From contig CANQPM010000020.1 in the NCBI GenBank assembly GCA_947625775.1, positions 1 through 59,179 on the forward strand: a DNA stretch of 59,179 nucleotides, in the 5' to 3' direction. The notes under the pieces are model-generated. The model had not been told where the DNA came from. It ran no database searches and saw only the letters and a list, made by a program, of their open reading frames with translations. The stretch is from an uncultured Lachnospiraceae bacterium (GTDB lineage Bacteria > Bacillota > Clostridia > Lachnospirales > Lachnospiraceae). Of this stretch, positions 1-8,169 are shown in pieces; position 1 is the stretch's first letter; each line of letters begins with the position of its first letter. Position numbers and translations under genes: made by a program.

Positions 1-189
1 GCGCGCCCTTCCTGGAATCCCGTAAGACTTCAGGGATGGCGATACTGCAAGGCATATGGTTTTTTCCGTCCTGCTGGTATCCGCCACTACAAGATTTGTG
101 TCCAGAGGGTCAAGCTGGCGCTCCACGCACTCGACGGATGCATAAAAAGATTTTAGGTCTATGGCGATATACTGGTTCTGGTCTGCCAT
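1..189 (-). CDS. Y-family DNA polymerase (UmuC/DinB-like), N-terminal fragment cut by window edge
   Basis: Sixty-three residues are visible, starting MADQNQYIAIDLKSFYASVE. The sequence shows the catalytic IDLKSFYASVE motif of Y-family translesion polymerases (first metal-binding Asp, then the SFYASVE steric-gate region), followed by DTNLVVADTSRTEKTICLAV, which is typical of Clostridia UmuC-like proteins. The ATG at 189 is supported by an AAAGGTGG ribosome binding site at 200-207, complement strand. The rest of the gene, including the second catalytic Asp-Glu pair, lies left of the window. In the family this enzyme copies damaged DNA; in Clostridia such genes are common on plasmids and integrative elements. 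Family assignment is firm; function in the element is inferred. Confidence 0.75.
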   Translation of the reverse strand, partial: MADQNQYIAIDLKSFYASVECVERQLDPLDTNLVVADTSRTEKTICLAVSPSLKSYGIPGRAR

Positions 190-326
190 GCGCAGCCCAC
201 CACCTTTCTGGGTTTAACAAAATCTAAAAATATTATAACAGAAAATATGTGGGATTATTTACCAAAGACACAAACTATTTTACACTACCTAAATCTGAGT
301 CCCTCTTATGACTGGCGTTATATGCA

Positions 327-1007
327 TTAATTTAGATTTATTATGTTGAATTTTTCAGACAATTTTAAAATATTTTCTTCTTTTGTTGTTGGAAATATTA
401 CAGTACAATTGTTATCAGTCAGCACTTTAATGCTTTTTGTTATTTGCTCTCCAAAAAGTTTTACATCATAAGAATTCATCCACGGATAGCAAAAAATTTT
501 TTTTCCATAAGCATAACCAATCGCTATAGAAGCTTTCCAACGCACACCACTCACGTACTTAATGCTTCTCCCAACTCTTGGCTCGGACAGCTCAAACATA
601 TTTTGGATTATATCCGCACTCAAGTCACAATGATTTGCCTTGACCCCGGCTATAATCTGCTCTCTTATTGATTTTCTCCTTAAAAGTGGGTTACGCGTAC
701 CATATATATCAAAAAGTGGCTTATGAGAACCATATATATCGTGACCGACATACCAGCTGGTTTTTAAAATAGCACTTATTGTTTCTTCCTTATCATCAAC
801 ATATATCCTGCCTCCATAAAAACGTACATTACCCGTTAAACCGCAGCTTATAGCAGCTCCCCCATTTCCAAATTCCCCTATAATACCGTTAAGAATTCCT
901 ATATGAAGTTCAAAACTTTTATCCTGTATCCATTCATTAACAATACCATGATGAAATATTTTACATGTTCCTCCCGCAGAAAAATTTTCAAAAACTATTT
1001 TTTCCAG
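327..1007 (-). CDS. ABC-ATPase-like protein with eroded catalytic motifs, paralogue A
   Basis: I do not recognise a named family. The protein has the motif order of an ABC ATPase without the catalytic residues. A Walker-A-like stretch reads GIIGEFGNGGAA with no GKS/T. It is followed by GGRIYVDDKEETIS, a Q-loop-like SWYVGHDIYG and KSIREQI. A signature-like segment VSGVRWKASIAIGYAY has no LSGGQ. The Walker B position reads KKIFCYPWMNS instead of a hydrophobic run ending in DE. The H-loop position reads IFPTTKEEN with no His. The start is unclear: TTG at 1028 opens the frame, but GAGGAGG followed 8 nt later by CTG at 1007 matches the start region of the paralogue at 1238-1891. An inactive subunit, an immunity protein or a binding scaffold are all possible. 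Confidence 0.5.
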   Translation of the reverse strand: MEKIVFENFSAGGTCKIFHHGIVNEWIQDKSFELHIGILNGIIGEFGNGGAAISCGLTGNVRFYGGRIYVDDKEETISAILKTSWYVGHDIYGSHKPLFDIYGTRNPLLRRKSIREQIIAGVKANHCDLSADIIQNMFELSEPRVGRSIKYVSGVRWKASIAIGYAYGKKIFCYPWMNSYDVKLFGEQITKSIKVLTDNNCTVIFPTTKEENILKLSEKFNIINLN

Positions 1008-1237
1008 AGCTGCCGCCTCCTCTCTCAAGTCCTTAGTAATCCATTCTTCTCTGTTATACTAACCGCCCTGACAGTCATATGTAAAATGCCCTATGCTTTC
1101 AGAATAACCAATCCCTGCGATGCCAGTGTACTGACCTGTTGATATTTAGCATAACTATAATATCCAAAATTAATAAAAATTTGTTTGCGGCAATATTGAT
1201 TTAGCTAAATATAATGCGGTCAATACATCAGGGTATA

Positions 1238-1891
1238 TTAGTCCACATTTATTATATTATATTTTGCTGATAATTTCTTAATATTCTCTTCTTTTGTTGT
1301 TGGTAATACTACAATACAATTGTTTTCAATTAAAATTTGAATGCTTTTTGTCATCTGCTCTCTTAAAAGTTCTACATCTCTGGAATTCATCCACGGATAG
1401 CAGAAAATTTTTTTTTGATAAGCATAGCCAATCGCAATGGAAGCTTTCCAACGCTCCATTCCCACTTTCTGAATACTTTTTCTCGCTCCTGCCTCCGAAA
1501 CTTCAAACATATTTTGTATAGCATCCGCATTCAGGTCACACTGGGATTCCCGAACCCCGTCCATAATCTGCTTTCTAATTGTTTTTCTTTTAAGCGGTTT
1601 ACGAAAACCATATATATCATAACCAATATACCAGCTATTTTCTACAATAGGGCTTATCGTTTCTTTTTTATCATCAATATAGATTTTACCCTCGTATAAA
1701 TTTGTATTATTTGCTAGAATATAGCTTAATATAGCTCCTCCATTTCCAAATTCTCCAACAATACCATTAAGGATTCCTGCATACATTTCAAAAACAGTTC
1801 CATGACCTCGCAAACAATCTTGTGTGACACCATATTGAAATAAATCACATGCCCCTCCTACAGAAAAATCTTTAAAAACTATTTTTTCCAA
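1238..1891 (-). CDS. ABC-ATPase-like protein with eroded catalytic motifs, paralogue B
   Basis: This is a close paralogue of the gene at 327-1007, with the same motif order. GIVGEFGNGGAI sits at the Walker A position, SWYIGYDIYG at the Q-loop, MERWKASIAIGYAY at the signature helix, KKIFCYPWMNSRD at Walker B/D-loop and VVLPTTKEEN at the H-loop. It lacks the insertion that paralogue A carries after DIYGSHKP. I place the start at TTG 1891, 8 nt after AGGTGG; an in-frame GTG lies at 1903. The intervening 200 bp has no clear gene. Conservation of the altered motifs between the copies suggests selection for a non-ATPase role rather than decay. No transporter partner is visible next to them. Confidence 0.5.
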   Translation of the reverse strand: MEKIVFKDFSVGGACDLFQYGVTQDCLRGHGTVFEMYAGILNGIVGEFGNGGAILSYILANNTNLYEGKIYIDDKKETISPIVENSWYIGYDIYGFRKPLKRKTIRKQIMDGVRESQCDLNADAIQNMFEVSEAGARKSIQKVGMERWKASIAIGYAYQKKIFCYPWMNSRDVELLREQMTKSIQILIENNCIVVLPTTKEENIKKLSAKYNIINVD

Positions 1892-2065
1892 AACTGCCAC
1901 CACCTATCATGCAACAGCTCTCCCTTGTGGTAGACAAAGCAAGTGCGCCTGCCATTCTTCAGCAATTCAAATCCTTTCAAATATACGGATTATGAAGATG
2001 TACTTAAAACCAGCTGGTCTTAATTAACGAATGCTTGTATTTTACCACAATCATTTGTCATGACT

Positions 2066-2345
2066 TATATTCCTTTATAACCTGCTTTTTTGTCAAAAAA
2101 CTTTCCATATGCGACCTCCCTGCTGCGGGCGATTATTTCCCGCCACTCTCAAGGATCTTCTTCCACAATGCCTGTCCACTAATAATCCCGCGATACGTGC
2201 TCCTCAGCGGAAAAGCCTTCAGTCTCATTTGCAAACAATGGCAGGAAGCCTATCTCGTTTATCCAGTTTACAAGCTCCTTCCATGTGCGAATCCTGTATG
2301 GTCCCACTCCAGTCCCTTCATAATCCAATTCTCGCTTTCATTATA
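2066..2345 (-). pseudogene. AlkZ-related (winged-helix-like) protein remnant
   Basis: Reading the complement strand gives PYRIRTWKELVNWINEIGF, then GFSAEEHVSRDY, stop, WTGIVEEDP, stop, EWREIIARSREVAYGKFFDK. From memory this matches the C-terminal half of a protein common in Lachnospiraceae, annotated as AlkZ-related, where the two stop positions are probably tryptophans (TGG to TAG and TGA). The stops are at codons reading TAG and TGA inside otherwise well-preserved sequence. No N-terminal half was found upstream, so this is a truncated and decaying gene. The rest of the 1892-2432 gap shows nothing else I can support. Confidence 0.5.
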
Positions 2346-2432
2346 TAATTATGGTATGAAAAAAATGCACAGATTTCTACGCACCTTTCCATAAGACTGT
2401 CATATTGTATTTTCTGCATGAGCTTCCGCCCG

Positions 2433-3479
2433 CTATTTTACAAGCAGCGCTTCGCGCTCTACAAGCCACTCACGGACTGTATCCGTATCAACTTCAACCG
2501 CATCCGCAATTTCCTCACAGGACATTCCCTTATCTTGAAGCTTATACGCTGTTGATTTAGCCTTTTTCATCTCACCCACGGAAATACCTGAATCATACCC
2601 TTTATTATAAACACCTGCACTCAAATTGCACATGCTCTGCACCTCCTCGCTCATTTCCCTGCTCACACTGATTTTAAACTCGTTCTGCAATGCGTCCAAC
2701 TTATCTTCATAGCTGAGGTTTGTAGAGAACATCTTACTCAAAAGCCGAATCGCATTGTCCTCACTATTTTCTCCCTTGCGTCCAAGCCGCATCACTACGA
2801 CCGTCATCAGGTCATAGTCCTTTTTCTCCTCGTTGAAACTCCCTCTCAGGCACTCCTCCGTGAAAGAATATCTGTTGATGGTGTCGGAGCGGAAATTTGC
2901 CGTGTCTTCACAAACCCAGATGCTCACGCACCTCTTAATCTTCCCATACTCCTGATCCTTAAATATTGTGCCACGCTGCGATGAAATCATTCTCGCCGTA
3001 TAATATATCCCACGTTTCGGAATAGGATAACCGGGCGTGTCCTTATTCTGAATTTCCAGGTTTAATAAAATTTCAATCAGCTCTCCATCTGACGGAAGCA
3101 CCGCGGTAAAGCGAATGTCATAATAAACTGTGCCATCCTTCTGCGACTTGTCTGCAGTAGGTTCACCTTCTATCTTGTCATCTCCGCTCATCATGCTGGT
3201 ATCGCCTTCCTTATCCGGATGATCCTGATGAACCGCTGTTTTTCTCAGCTCAGGCTCGCCTTCGATAAACCTCTCCGCGATCTCCTGCACCGTATACTCC
3301 GCATACTCGTCAAGCGCGCTCTTTAATATATATGCCAGAACCGATTTCTGTGCCACGATGTTCCTCGCCGCTTCATCATACTTAAATGTGGCATCCTCAT
3401 CCGCAGCTTTTAAGTTCTGCGCAATCTCACTTGGCACATACACGGTTCCTGTTTTCTTTTCCCTGTCGGACGAACTCAT
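2433..3479 (-). CDS. PD-(D/E)XK nuclease family transposase-like protein (PDDEXK_2/Rpn type)
   Basis: About 348 residues. The core YYDIRFTAVLPSDGEL...ILLNLEIQNK matches the PDDEXK_2 pattern: Asp in the first strand, then Glu-x-Gln. The preceding region HQDHPDKEGDTSMMSG is a low-complexity linker. The C-terminus has an HTH-like stretch (GMSCEEIADAVEVDTDTVREWL) often seen in these proteins. Family members are nuclease-fold proteins linked to recombination or transposition (Rpn). I chose the ATG at 3479 because GGGGAGG lies 8 nt upstream; an ATG at 3524 has no ribosome binding site. It stands alone, and such genes are scattered in many copies in Lachnospiraceae genomes. Confidence 0.7.
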   Translation of the reverse strand: MSSSDREKKTGTVYVPSEIAQNLKAADEDATFKYDEAARNIVAQKSVLAYILKSALDEYAEYTVQEIAERFIEGEPELRKTAVHQDHPDKEGDTSMMSGDDKIEGEPTADKSQKDGTVYYDIRFTAVLPSDGELIEILLNLEIQNKDTPGYPIPKRGIYYTARMISSQRGTIFKDQEYGKIKRCVSIWVCEDTANFRSDTINRYSFTEECLRGSFNEEKKDYDLMTVVVMRLGRKGENSEDNAIRLLSKMFSTNLSYEDKLDALQNEFKISVSREMSEEVQSMCNLSAGVYNKGYDSGISVGEMKKAKSTAYKLQDKGMSCEEIADAVEVDTDTVREWLVEREALLVK

Positions 3480-3650
3480 ACTCCATACCTCCCCGTATAA
3501 ATCAAAACTGACGGAGTATCCCATACATCCGTACTTTTATTTTACCACCAACAAATTCATAATGCAACACATCCAAAACTGTCTGTTTAAACCTGATTGG
3601 TACTGAACATGAACAGATCCATAGGACACCGCCTTTACATCAGTTCTGCC

Positions 3651-4397
3651 TCACAGGAACAACTCGTTTTCTTTTCTTCCAGAGCAGTTCTTTTTGATTG
3701 CCAAGGCCGCTACAGAAACCATCACTCCGTTTACCTTCCTTGCATTTTGCGGACACAGTTTCATGCAGCGCATACAGGAGATACATTTTTTAGAATCCGC
3801 AATAAATTGGTTGGAATCAATCGCCTGAACAGGACACGTTTTCGCACATAACCCGCATTTTATGCAGGACTTATCCGGCTTTGGCACAAGACCTGCGCTA
3901 CCCGCTTTTTTATATGGACGGTTACCTGGAATTGTAGAAACTGACTTTGTTTTCCCTGCGATTTGTTCAGCGAAATCCGTTAGCTGCTTTCGATCAGCCT
4001 CATCCGGTCTGCCTGTGGCATACTGCGGCATAATCGAATGCTCGGCAACAGCGGATATTGCCGCCGTTACCTTAAAACCACATTCCTTTGCGGCGTCCTC
4101 CATCTCCACAAGCGTATCCTCGTAGGCTCGGTTTCCATAGACGCAGATAAGGACACAGCCTGCTCCGTTTCCGCGAATTGTCCGAAGCCGCTCGATTGCC
4201 ACGGCTGGCGCACGTCCGCCAAAAGACGGCATGGCAATAATGACCATATCCTGATCAGTAATTTCACATTTGTTAAAGTCTGCTGTTGCATCGCTCAAAT
4301 CAATCTTTGCTGGGTTTTCGCTCCAGTGTTTTCCGATGATATCGGCGATTTTTTCAGTGCCTCCTGTAGGGCTGAATACAATTTCTACTATGTTCAT
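3651..4397 (-). CDS. EFR1 family ferredoxin (flavodoxin-like domain plus 2x[4Fe-4S])
   Basis: 248 residues. The N-terminal flavodoxin-like domain begins MNIVEIVFSPTGGTEKIADI, the FMN-phosphate-binding SPTGGT loop typical of EFR1 proteins. The C-terminus carries two 4Fe-4S motifs: CIKCGLCAKTCP and CISCMRCMKLCP. It is likely a cytoplasmic electron carrier. AAGGAGG lies ahead of the ATG. It sits 35 bp downstream of the Rrf2 regulator gene on the same strand, so the two probably form a small redox operon. All eight cluster cysteines are present. The physiological partner cannot be told from the sequence. Confidence 0.8.
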   Translation of the reverse strand: MNIVEIVFSPTGGTEKIADIIGKHWSENPAKIDLSDATADFNKCEITDQDMVIIAMPSFGGRAPAVAIERLRTIRGNGAGCVLICVYGNRAYEDTLVEMEDAAKECGFKVTAAISAVAEHSIMPQYATGRPDEADRKQLTDFAEQIAGKTKSVSTIPGNRPYKKAGSAGLVPKPDKSCIKCGLCAKTCPVQAIDSNQFIADSKKCISCMRCMKLCPQNARKVNGVMVSVAALAIKKNCSGRKENELFL

Positions 4398-4432
4398 AAG
4401 AAATCCTCCTTAATGATGATTTATGGGATAGC

Positions 4433-4849
4433 CTAAAGCCTTTTCCGCATCAGGCTGATACAGTCGGCCAGCGTTTTCTCCGCAAGTGCGCGTGAAAATG
4501 TGTCTTCTATCTCCGTAAACATATCGGTTAAAACTGGCTTGATATGTCGCCCGACGATACATTCATCGCTTGGATTCTGATGAATGTCAAAGATGCGAGG
4601 CGTTTCTGTTTCATTTACAGCCTGATAGATTTGAAGTAGAGTAAGTCCCTCCGCTTTTGGCTTTAATGTATACCCGCTGACCCCGCGGTGGCTTTCAATG
4701 ATGTCCTTTTTATTAAGCATACTGATAAGTTTCCGAATGTAACTGGCGTTGGTTCCGACACTTGCGGCAATTTCCTCCGAAGTGAGGGGCTTCGCGGATT
4801 CGGAAATCAAAATCAGCGTATGAATTGCGGAAGAAAATTTGGTATCCAT
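4433..4849 (-). CDS. Rrf2 family transcriptional regulator
   Basis: 138 residues with the Rrf2 winged helix: SAIHTLILISESAKPLTSEEIAASVGTNASYIRKLISML, then a GVSGYTLKPKAEGLTLLQIYQAV wing and dimerisation helix. Classical Fe-S Rrf2 regulators (IscR, NsrR) have a three-cysteine cluster in this region. Here only two cysteines (DECIV and ADCIS) are visible, so it more likely resembles cluster-free YwnA/CymR-type members. GAGGTGA precedes the ATG. It is upstream of, and probably controls, the EFR1 ferredoxin gene 35 bp away. Confidence 0.8.
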   Translation of the reverse strand: MDTKFSSAIHTLILISESAKPLTSEEIAASVGTNASYIRKLISMLNKKDIIESHRGVSGYTLKPKAEGLTLLQIYQAVNETETPRIFDIHQNPSDECIVGRHIKPVLTDMFTEIEDTFSRALAEKTLADCISLMRKRL

Positions 4850-5019
4850 CAGTGATTCACCTCGTGCGGATAATGTCTTTTACAAGAGTGCTCATGACAA
4901 ACCGCCCCTTTCTTGTATAAGTATCTGATACAAATACATCATATGTAAAAACAAGAAGTTTGTCAATAGATTCATAATTTTATTCATTGCACTGCCAGGA
5001 TTCCGTATCCCGCCTGATT

Positions 5020-5210
5020 TCATTCTGCTATAGTAAACACTGCGGTTATATCTCCGCTGCCAAGCGCCTTTTCCAGTCTGTAAGATCGTCGATTTTTCCG
5101 ATTTGGGTATAGCTCCATGAATTGGAACCGTAAAATATGACAATCTGATTCCCGCTGTAAAGTACAATATCGCTTTCAGTTGTAGTAGAGGGAAGAATGG
5201 ACATGAATTA
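5020..5210 (-). pseudogene. Cyclophilin-like fold protein remnant
   Basis: The complement strand reads FMSILPSTTT joined directly to SDIVLYSGNQIVIFYGSN, then SWSYTQIGKIDDLTDW. After a one-base shift it continues ALGSGDITAVFTIAE and stops. This resembles the small bacterial cyclophilin-like domain often encoded near flavodoxins and Rrf2/MarR regulators. The stretch between LPSTTT and SDIVLY is shorter than expected and the frame shifts near the C-terminus, so the gene is broken. Its position beside a redox regulator and ferredoxin fits the usual neighbourhood. The assignment rests on recall of the family pattern. Confidence 0.5.
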
Positions 5211-5299
5211 TAATCTTGCAGCCTTTGATACAAAGCCAAGGAGTAATTGAAAAGTATGCCTTTGCGGTGCAAAGTGTGTGTCGGGTAAGGCCTAGATTT

Positions 5300-5965
5300 T
5301 CATACTTCGTATAATGTAAATTCGCTCTTATGAAAATCAAGCATACCTTCATTACGCAGCCTGCATAGCTCGTTGGACATGGCGCTTCGATCTACCGAAA
5401 GAAAATCCGCAAGCTGCTGTCGGTTAAAGGGAATGGAAAAAGAACTGCTGTTTTGCCGCTTCGCTTCATCGGAAAGATAAGACAGCAGTTTTTCTCTTGT
5501 GGAGCGCTGCGACATATATCTAAGTTTCTGAACGAGGCTTTTATTCTTATCCGAAATCGTATAAAACATATTTTTTACAAGCTGGGTGTGAAAGGGGCAG
5601 GCAGAAGGGCATACCGTCAGTATCCGTTCTATATCGAAAAAGAGAACCGTACTTGTTTCCGCAGCTATGACATCGTTCATAAGAGTTCCACTGTTCGGCA
5701 CAATATATGCTTCTCCAAACATCTCTCCGGGGCAGATTTCATTCAGAATGTTAAGATTGCCCCAATAGTCCTCCTTCTGAATGTGAAGTCTGCCCTCCAA
5801 AAGTATCATCAGATTGCGAATGTACTCACCTTGACGAAATGCATATACACCCTTATTATACCCTCGGACTGTTGCGTTCAAGCAATTCAGCATGGAAAGA
5901 ATGTCGTCATCACCTACACCGGAGAACAACTTTGTTCTTTTTAGAATAGAGACATACTTTTTCAC
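5300..5965 (-). CDS. Crp/Fnr family transcriptional regulator
   Basis: 221 residues. The N-terminal cyclic-nucleotide-binding-like beta roll (LFSGVGDDDILSMLNCL...FRQGEYIRNLMILLEGRLHIQ...GEMFGEAY) is followed by a dimerisation helix and a C-terminal HTH (SIPFNRQQLADFLSVDRSAMSNELCRLRNEGML). There is no Fnr-type N-terminal cysteine cluster; Cys residues occur singly and as CPSACP. GTG start at 5965 with GAGG upstream. It is transcribed divergently from the two-cluster ferredoxin gene at 6076, and the 110-bp spacer holds GTTG/CAAC half-sites. Control of that ferredoxin, in response to redox or nitrogen-oxide stress, is an inference from this arrangement. Confidence 0.8.
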   Translation of the reverse strand: MKKYVSILKRTKLFSGVGDDDILSMLNCLNATVRGYNKGVYAFRQGEYIRNLMILLEGRLHIQKEDYWGNLNILNEICPGEMFGEAYIVPNSGTLMNDVIAAETSTVLFFDIERILTVCPSACPFHTQLVKNMFYTISDKNKSLVQKLRYMSQRSTREKLLSYLSDEAKRQNSSSFSIPFNRQQLADFLSVDRSAMSNELCRLRNEGMLDFHKSEFTLYEV

Positions 5966-5980
5966 AAAAACCTCTTTTCC

Positions 5981-6004
5981 GTTGTAAAAACAACATACTT
6001 GTTG
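5981..6004. promoter_or_regulatory. Overlapping inverted half-sites between divergent crp-like and ferredoxin genes
   Basis: GTTGTAAAAACAAC (5981-5994) is a perfect inverted repeat. Its right half is reused in CAACATACTTGTTG (5991-6004), giving three alternating GTTG/CAAC half-sites in 24 bp. The pattern lies in the only spacer between two divergent genes, one encoding a Crp/Fnr regulator, so it is a plausible operator. I could not identify a convincing -35/-10 pair here. Confidence 0.45.
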
Positions 6005-6075
6005 CTTTCATTGTATTATGATAAAGCCAGAAAGTCAAGAGACACCGAAACGTTTCAGAAAAGGAGGAATATATT

Positions 6076-6768
6076 ATGCTTAGAAAAATCATCAAAATCG
6101 ACGAGGACAAGTGCATTGGCTGCGGGATTTGCGCTGAAGCCTGCCACGAGGGAGCTATCGGTATAGTTGACGGCAAGGCGAAACTGCTCCGAGAGGACTA
6201 CTGCGACGGTCTTGGTGACTGCTTACCTGCCTGCCCGACAGGAGCAATTACTTTTGAGGAACGTGAAGCGCCAGCATACAACGAAGCTGCGGTAAATGCG
6301 GCAAAGCAGAATAAAGGCGCTGAAAAACTGCCCTGCGGCTGCCCCGGCACAGCTTCAAAAGCAATTCACCGTGAAGATACGCAGGCTGAAAATGTGACAG
6401 TCCACAGCCGTCTTTCTCAGTGGCCTGTACAAATCAAGTTAGCTCCCGTGAACGCGGAATATTTTAACGGCGCAAATCTGCTTATCGCCGCAGACTGCAC
6501 TGCTTACGCTTACGGTAACTTCCACAACGATTTCATCAAAAACAGGATCACCCTGATTGGCTGCCCGAAACTAGATATGGTGGACTACACTGAGAAATTG
6601 ACGCAGATTATTGCCGGGAACAATATCAAGAGCGTGACTGTTGTTCGAATGGAAGTACCCTGCTGCGGCGGCATCGAAAATGCGGTAAAGCAGGCGCTGC
6701 AGACTAGCGGAAAGTTTATTCCGTGGAGTGTTGTGACTATTTCCACAGACGGTCAGATAGTCGAATGA
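6076..6768 (+). CDS. 4Fe-4S dicluster ferredoxin-like protein
   Basis: 230 residues. Two N-terminal 4Fe-4S motifs are visible: CIGCGICAEACHEGA and CDGLGDCLPACPTGA. A linker (PCGCPGTASKA) is followed by a domain ANLLIAADCTAYAYGNFH...LIGCPKLD...VVRMEVPCCGGIENAV with further conserved cysteines (GCPKLD, PCCGG). Proteins of this type are common in Clostridia, often next to Crp/Fnr regulators and hybrid-cluster protein genes; no hcp is present here. AAAGGAGG lies before the ATG. It is the only plus-strand gene in the first 8 kb and ends in a strong terminator. Confidence 0.75.
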   Translation: MLRKIIKIDEDKCIGCGICAEACHEGAIGIVDGKAKLLREDYCDGLGDCLPACPTGAITFEEREAPAYNEAAVNAAKQNKGAEKLPCGCPGTASKAIHREDTQAENVTVHSRLSQWPVQIKLAPVNAEYFNGANLLIAADCTAYAYGNFHNDFIKNRITLIGCPKLDMVDYTEKLTQIIAGNNIKSVTVVRMEVPCCGGIENAVKQALQTSGKFIPWSVVTISTDGQIVE

Positions 6769-6785
6769 ACAGAATACGAAATCAA

Positions 6786-6823
6786 AACTCCTCACATCCG
6801 ATGTAGAAGTGAGGAGTTGTTTT
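6786..6823 (+). terminator. Intrinsic terminator of ferredoxin gene
   Basis: AACTCCTCAC and GTGAGGAGTT form a perfect 10-bp stem around a 13-nt loop, followed by GTTTT. It lies 18 bp after the stop codon at 6768. Confidence 0.8.
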
Positions 6824-6902
6824 GAGACATATAGATTAGCCTCTATATGCCTTGTTTATGTTATGCTGTATTAATTTTAGCCTTGCGGCAGATAAAAACT
6901 GC

Positions 6903-8144
6903 CTATTTAATCTCATAAGCGGCATCAACCAGTCTGCAGCTTGAAGCTATTTCGTCAAACATTTCAAACCGTTTATACTCGCTTTCCGCAATCAGAAGCT
7001 CCCTGCGGGCGCGTGTCATTCCCACAAAGAACAGCTTCCTCTCTTCCTCGTCTTTTTGAAATTCCTCAGAATTAAGTATAATCACAACGGGAAATTCAAG
7101 CCCTTTGCTTTCATGTACTGTAAGCAGGTTCACCTTGTCAGCGCAAGGCTCCCAGTCGCTCTTAGTATCATCCCTGTATTCAGCCATTTTGGACATGAGC
7201 CCATATAATTCCTGTACGGTATTTATTCGGGCATTCCTTATTTTTTTGGAAAGGCTGCCAAGCGCATAGCCTCCGTCTTCACCCAGCAATGTCCCTGTGA
7301 GCGCCTTTATCAGCACTCCCATATCCGCATAATATGAATATTTCAGGAAATACAGCGCGTCAAAAATTCTTTTCATTATTTCCATTTGACCTGTATATGT
7401 CCCACCACACTGGTATGGGATGCAGTCCATAATGGAGTCAAAATTTATCGGTTCAATGCTGCCGTCGCGGCACATTTTTTGGTAGAGTGTTTCCGAAGCC
7501 CTTTTTTTCGGCAGAAGGCTTTCTTTCCCCAGAACGGCAAAAATCCTGTACAGCGATACGTCCGTGCCGTCAAATCCATTATTGTTCTCAATGCATGCGC
7601 ACGCTGCCGCCATAAGCTCCAGACAGCTTGACGGTCTGTTTTCCTTCTTTCTGGCTCTGTCGTTATATTCTGGCTTTTCCACTGAAAATATGACTGCCTC
7701 CTTACAGCTGTTCCGTTCTGCAACCGCATCAATCCTGACTGAATATGACTGGAAGCCGTATCCGCGTATTCTCGTCGGCAGTGTTGTGGTAAGGCACAGG
7801 TCCTTTTGGCATATGACATACCCGCTCTCTTCAAGGAAATGCGCAAGCCGCCTAAATTGCCTAAAGTCCTTGTCTTTCAGCGCATTATACTCAGCTCTGC
7901 AATGAAACCACTCCTCTAAATACTCCCTGTCAAACATATGGGCAAGCCTGTCCATAATCTTTTCATATGATGCCATTTCCCCCTCATGCAGACATCCGCA
8001 TAAGCATTTCAGCAACTTCATCAGGAATTCGTATCTCTTTGAGTAAACCCCGCTGATGTTTTTCTCTGAAATTTCATATGCCTTTTCACACTTTAAAAGC
8101 TTTTCCAGCTTCCTGACATTGATAATGTCAAAATCATTGTCCAT
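6903..8144 (-). CDS. UvrD/Rep-type helicase C-terminal domain protein with possible nuclease-like N-terminus
   Basis: 413 residues. The C-terminus carries SF1A helicase motifs V and VI: VNLLTVHESKGLEFPVVIIL and EERKLFFVGMTRARRELLI. The N-terminal half has no Walker A or DEXX box. Instead RIDAVAERNSCKEAVIFSVEK is followed by a helix LELMAAACACIEN, loosely resembling the D...ExK plus Q-motif of RecB/Cas4 PD-(D/E)XK nucleases. This is not a complete helicase; it may act with a separate ATPase half or bind nucleotide regulators. ATG 8144 follows AAGGAGG by 8 nt. A terminator-like hairpin lies just upstream in its leader. Its role in an integrative element is inferred from Y-family, Rad52-like and DUF3854 neighbours. 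Confidence 0.65.
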   Translation of the reverse strand: MDNDFDIINVRKLEKLLKCEKAYEISEKNISGVYSKRYEFLMKLLKCLCGCLHEGEMASYEKIMDRLAHMFDREYLEEWFHCRAEYNALKDKDFRQFRRLAHFLEESGYVICQKDLCLTTTLPTRIRGYGFQSYSVRIDAVAERNSCKEAVIFSVEKPEYNDRARKKENRPSSCLELMAAACACIENNNGFDGTDVSLYRIFAVLGKESLLPKKRASETLYQKMCRDGSIEPINFDSIMDCIPYQCGGTYTGQMEIMKRIFDALYFLKYSYYADMGVLIKALTGTLLGEDGGYALGSLSKKIRNARINTVQELYGLMSKMAEYRDDTKSDWEPCADKVNLLTVHESKGLEFPVVIILNSEEFQKDEEERKLFFVGMTRARRELLIAESEYKRFEMFDEIASSCRLVDAAYEIK

Positions 8145-8169
8145 AGAACTTTTCCTCCTTTTTTCGCAC

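Noticed and set aside
1029-1237. Small peptide gene between the two ABC-like genes (a fragment reads GQYTGIAGIGYSESIGHFTY)
   Set aside because: It has no start codon or ribosome binding site and is preceded by a stop; too weak to call as a RiPP precursor.
4892-5272. 126-codon minus-strand reading frame
   Set aside because: It overlaps the cyclophilin-like remnant in a different frame. The remnant frame gives a recognisable domain, the longer frame does not.
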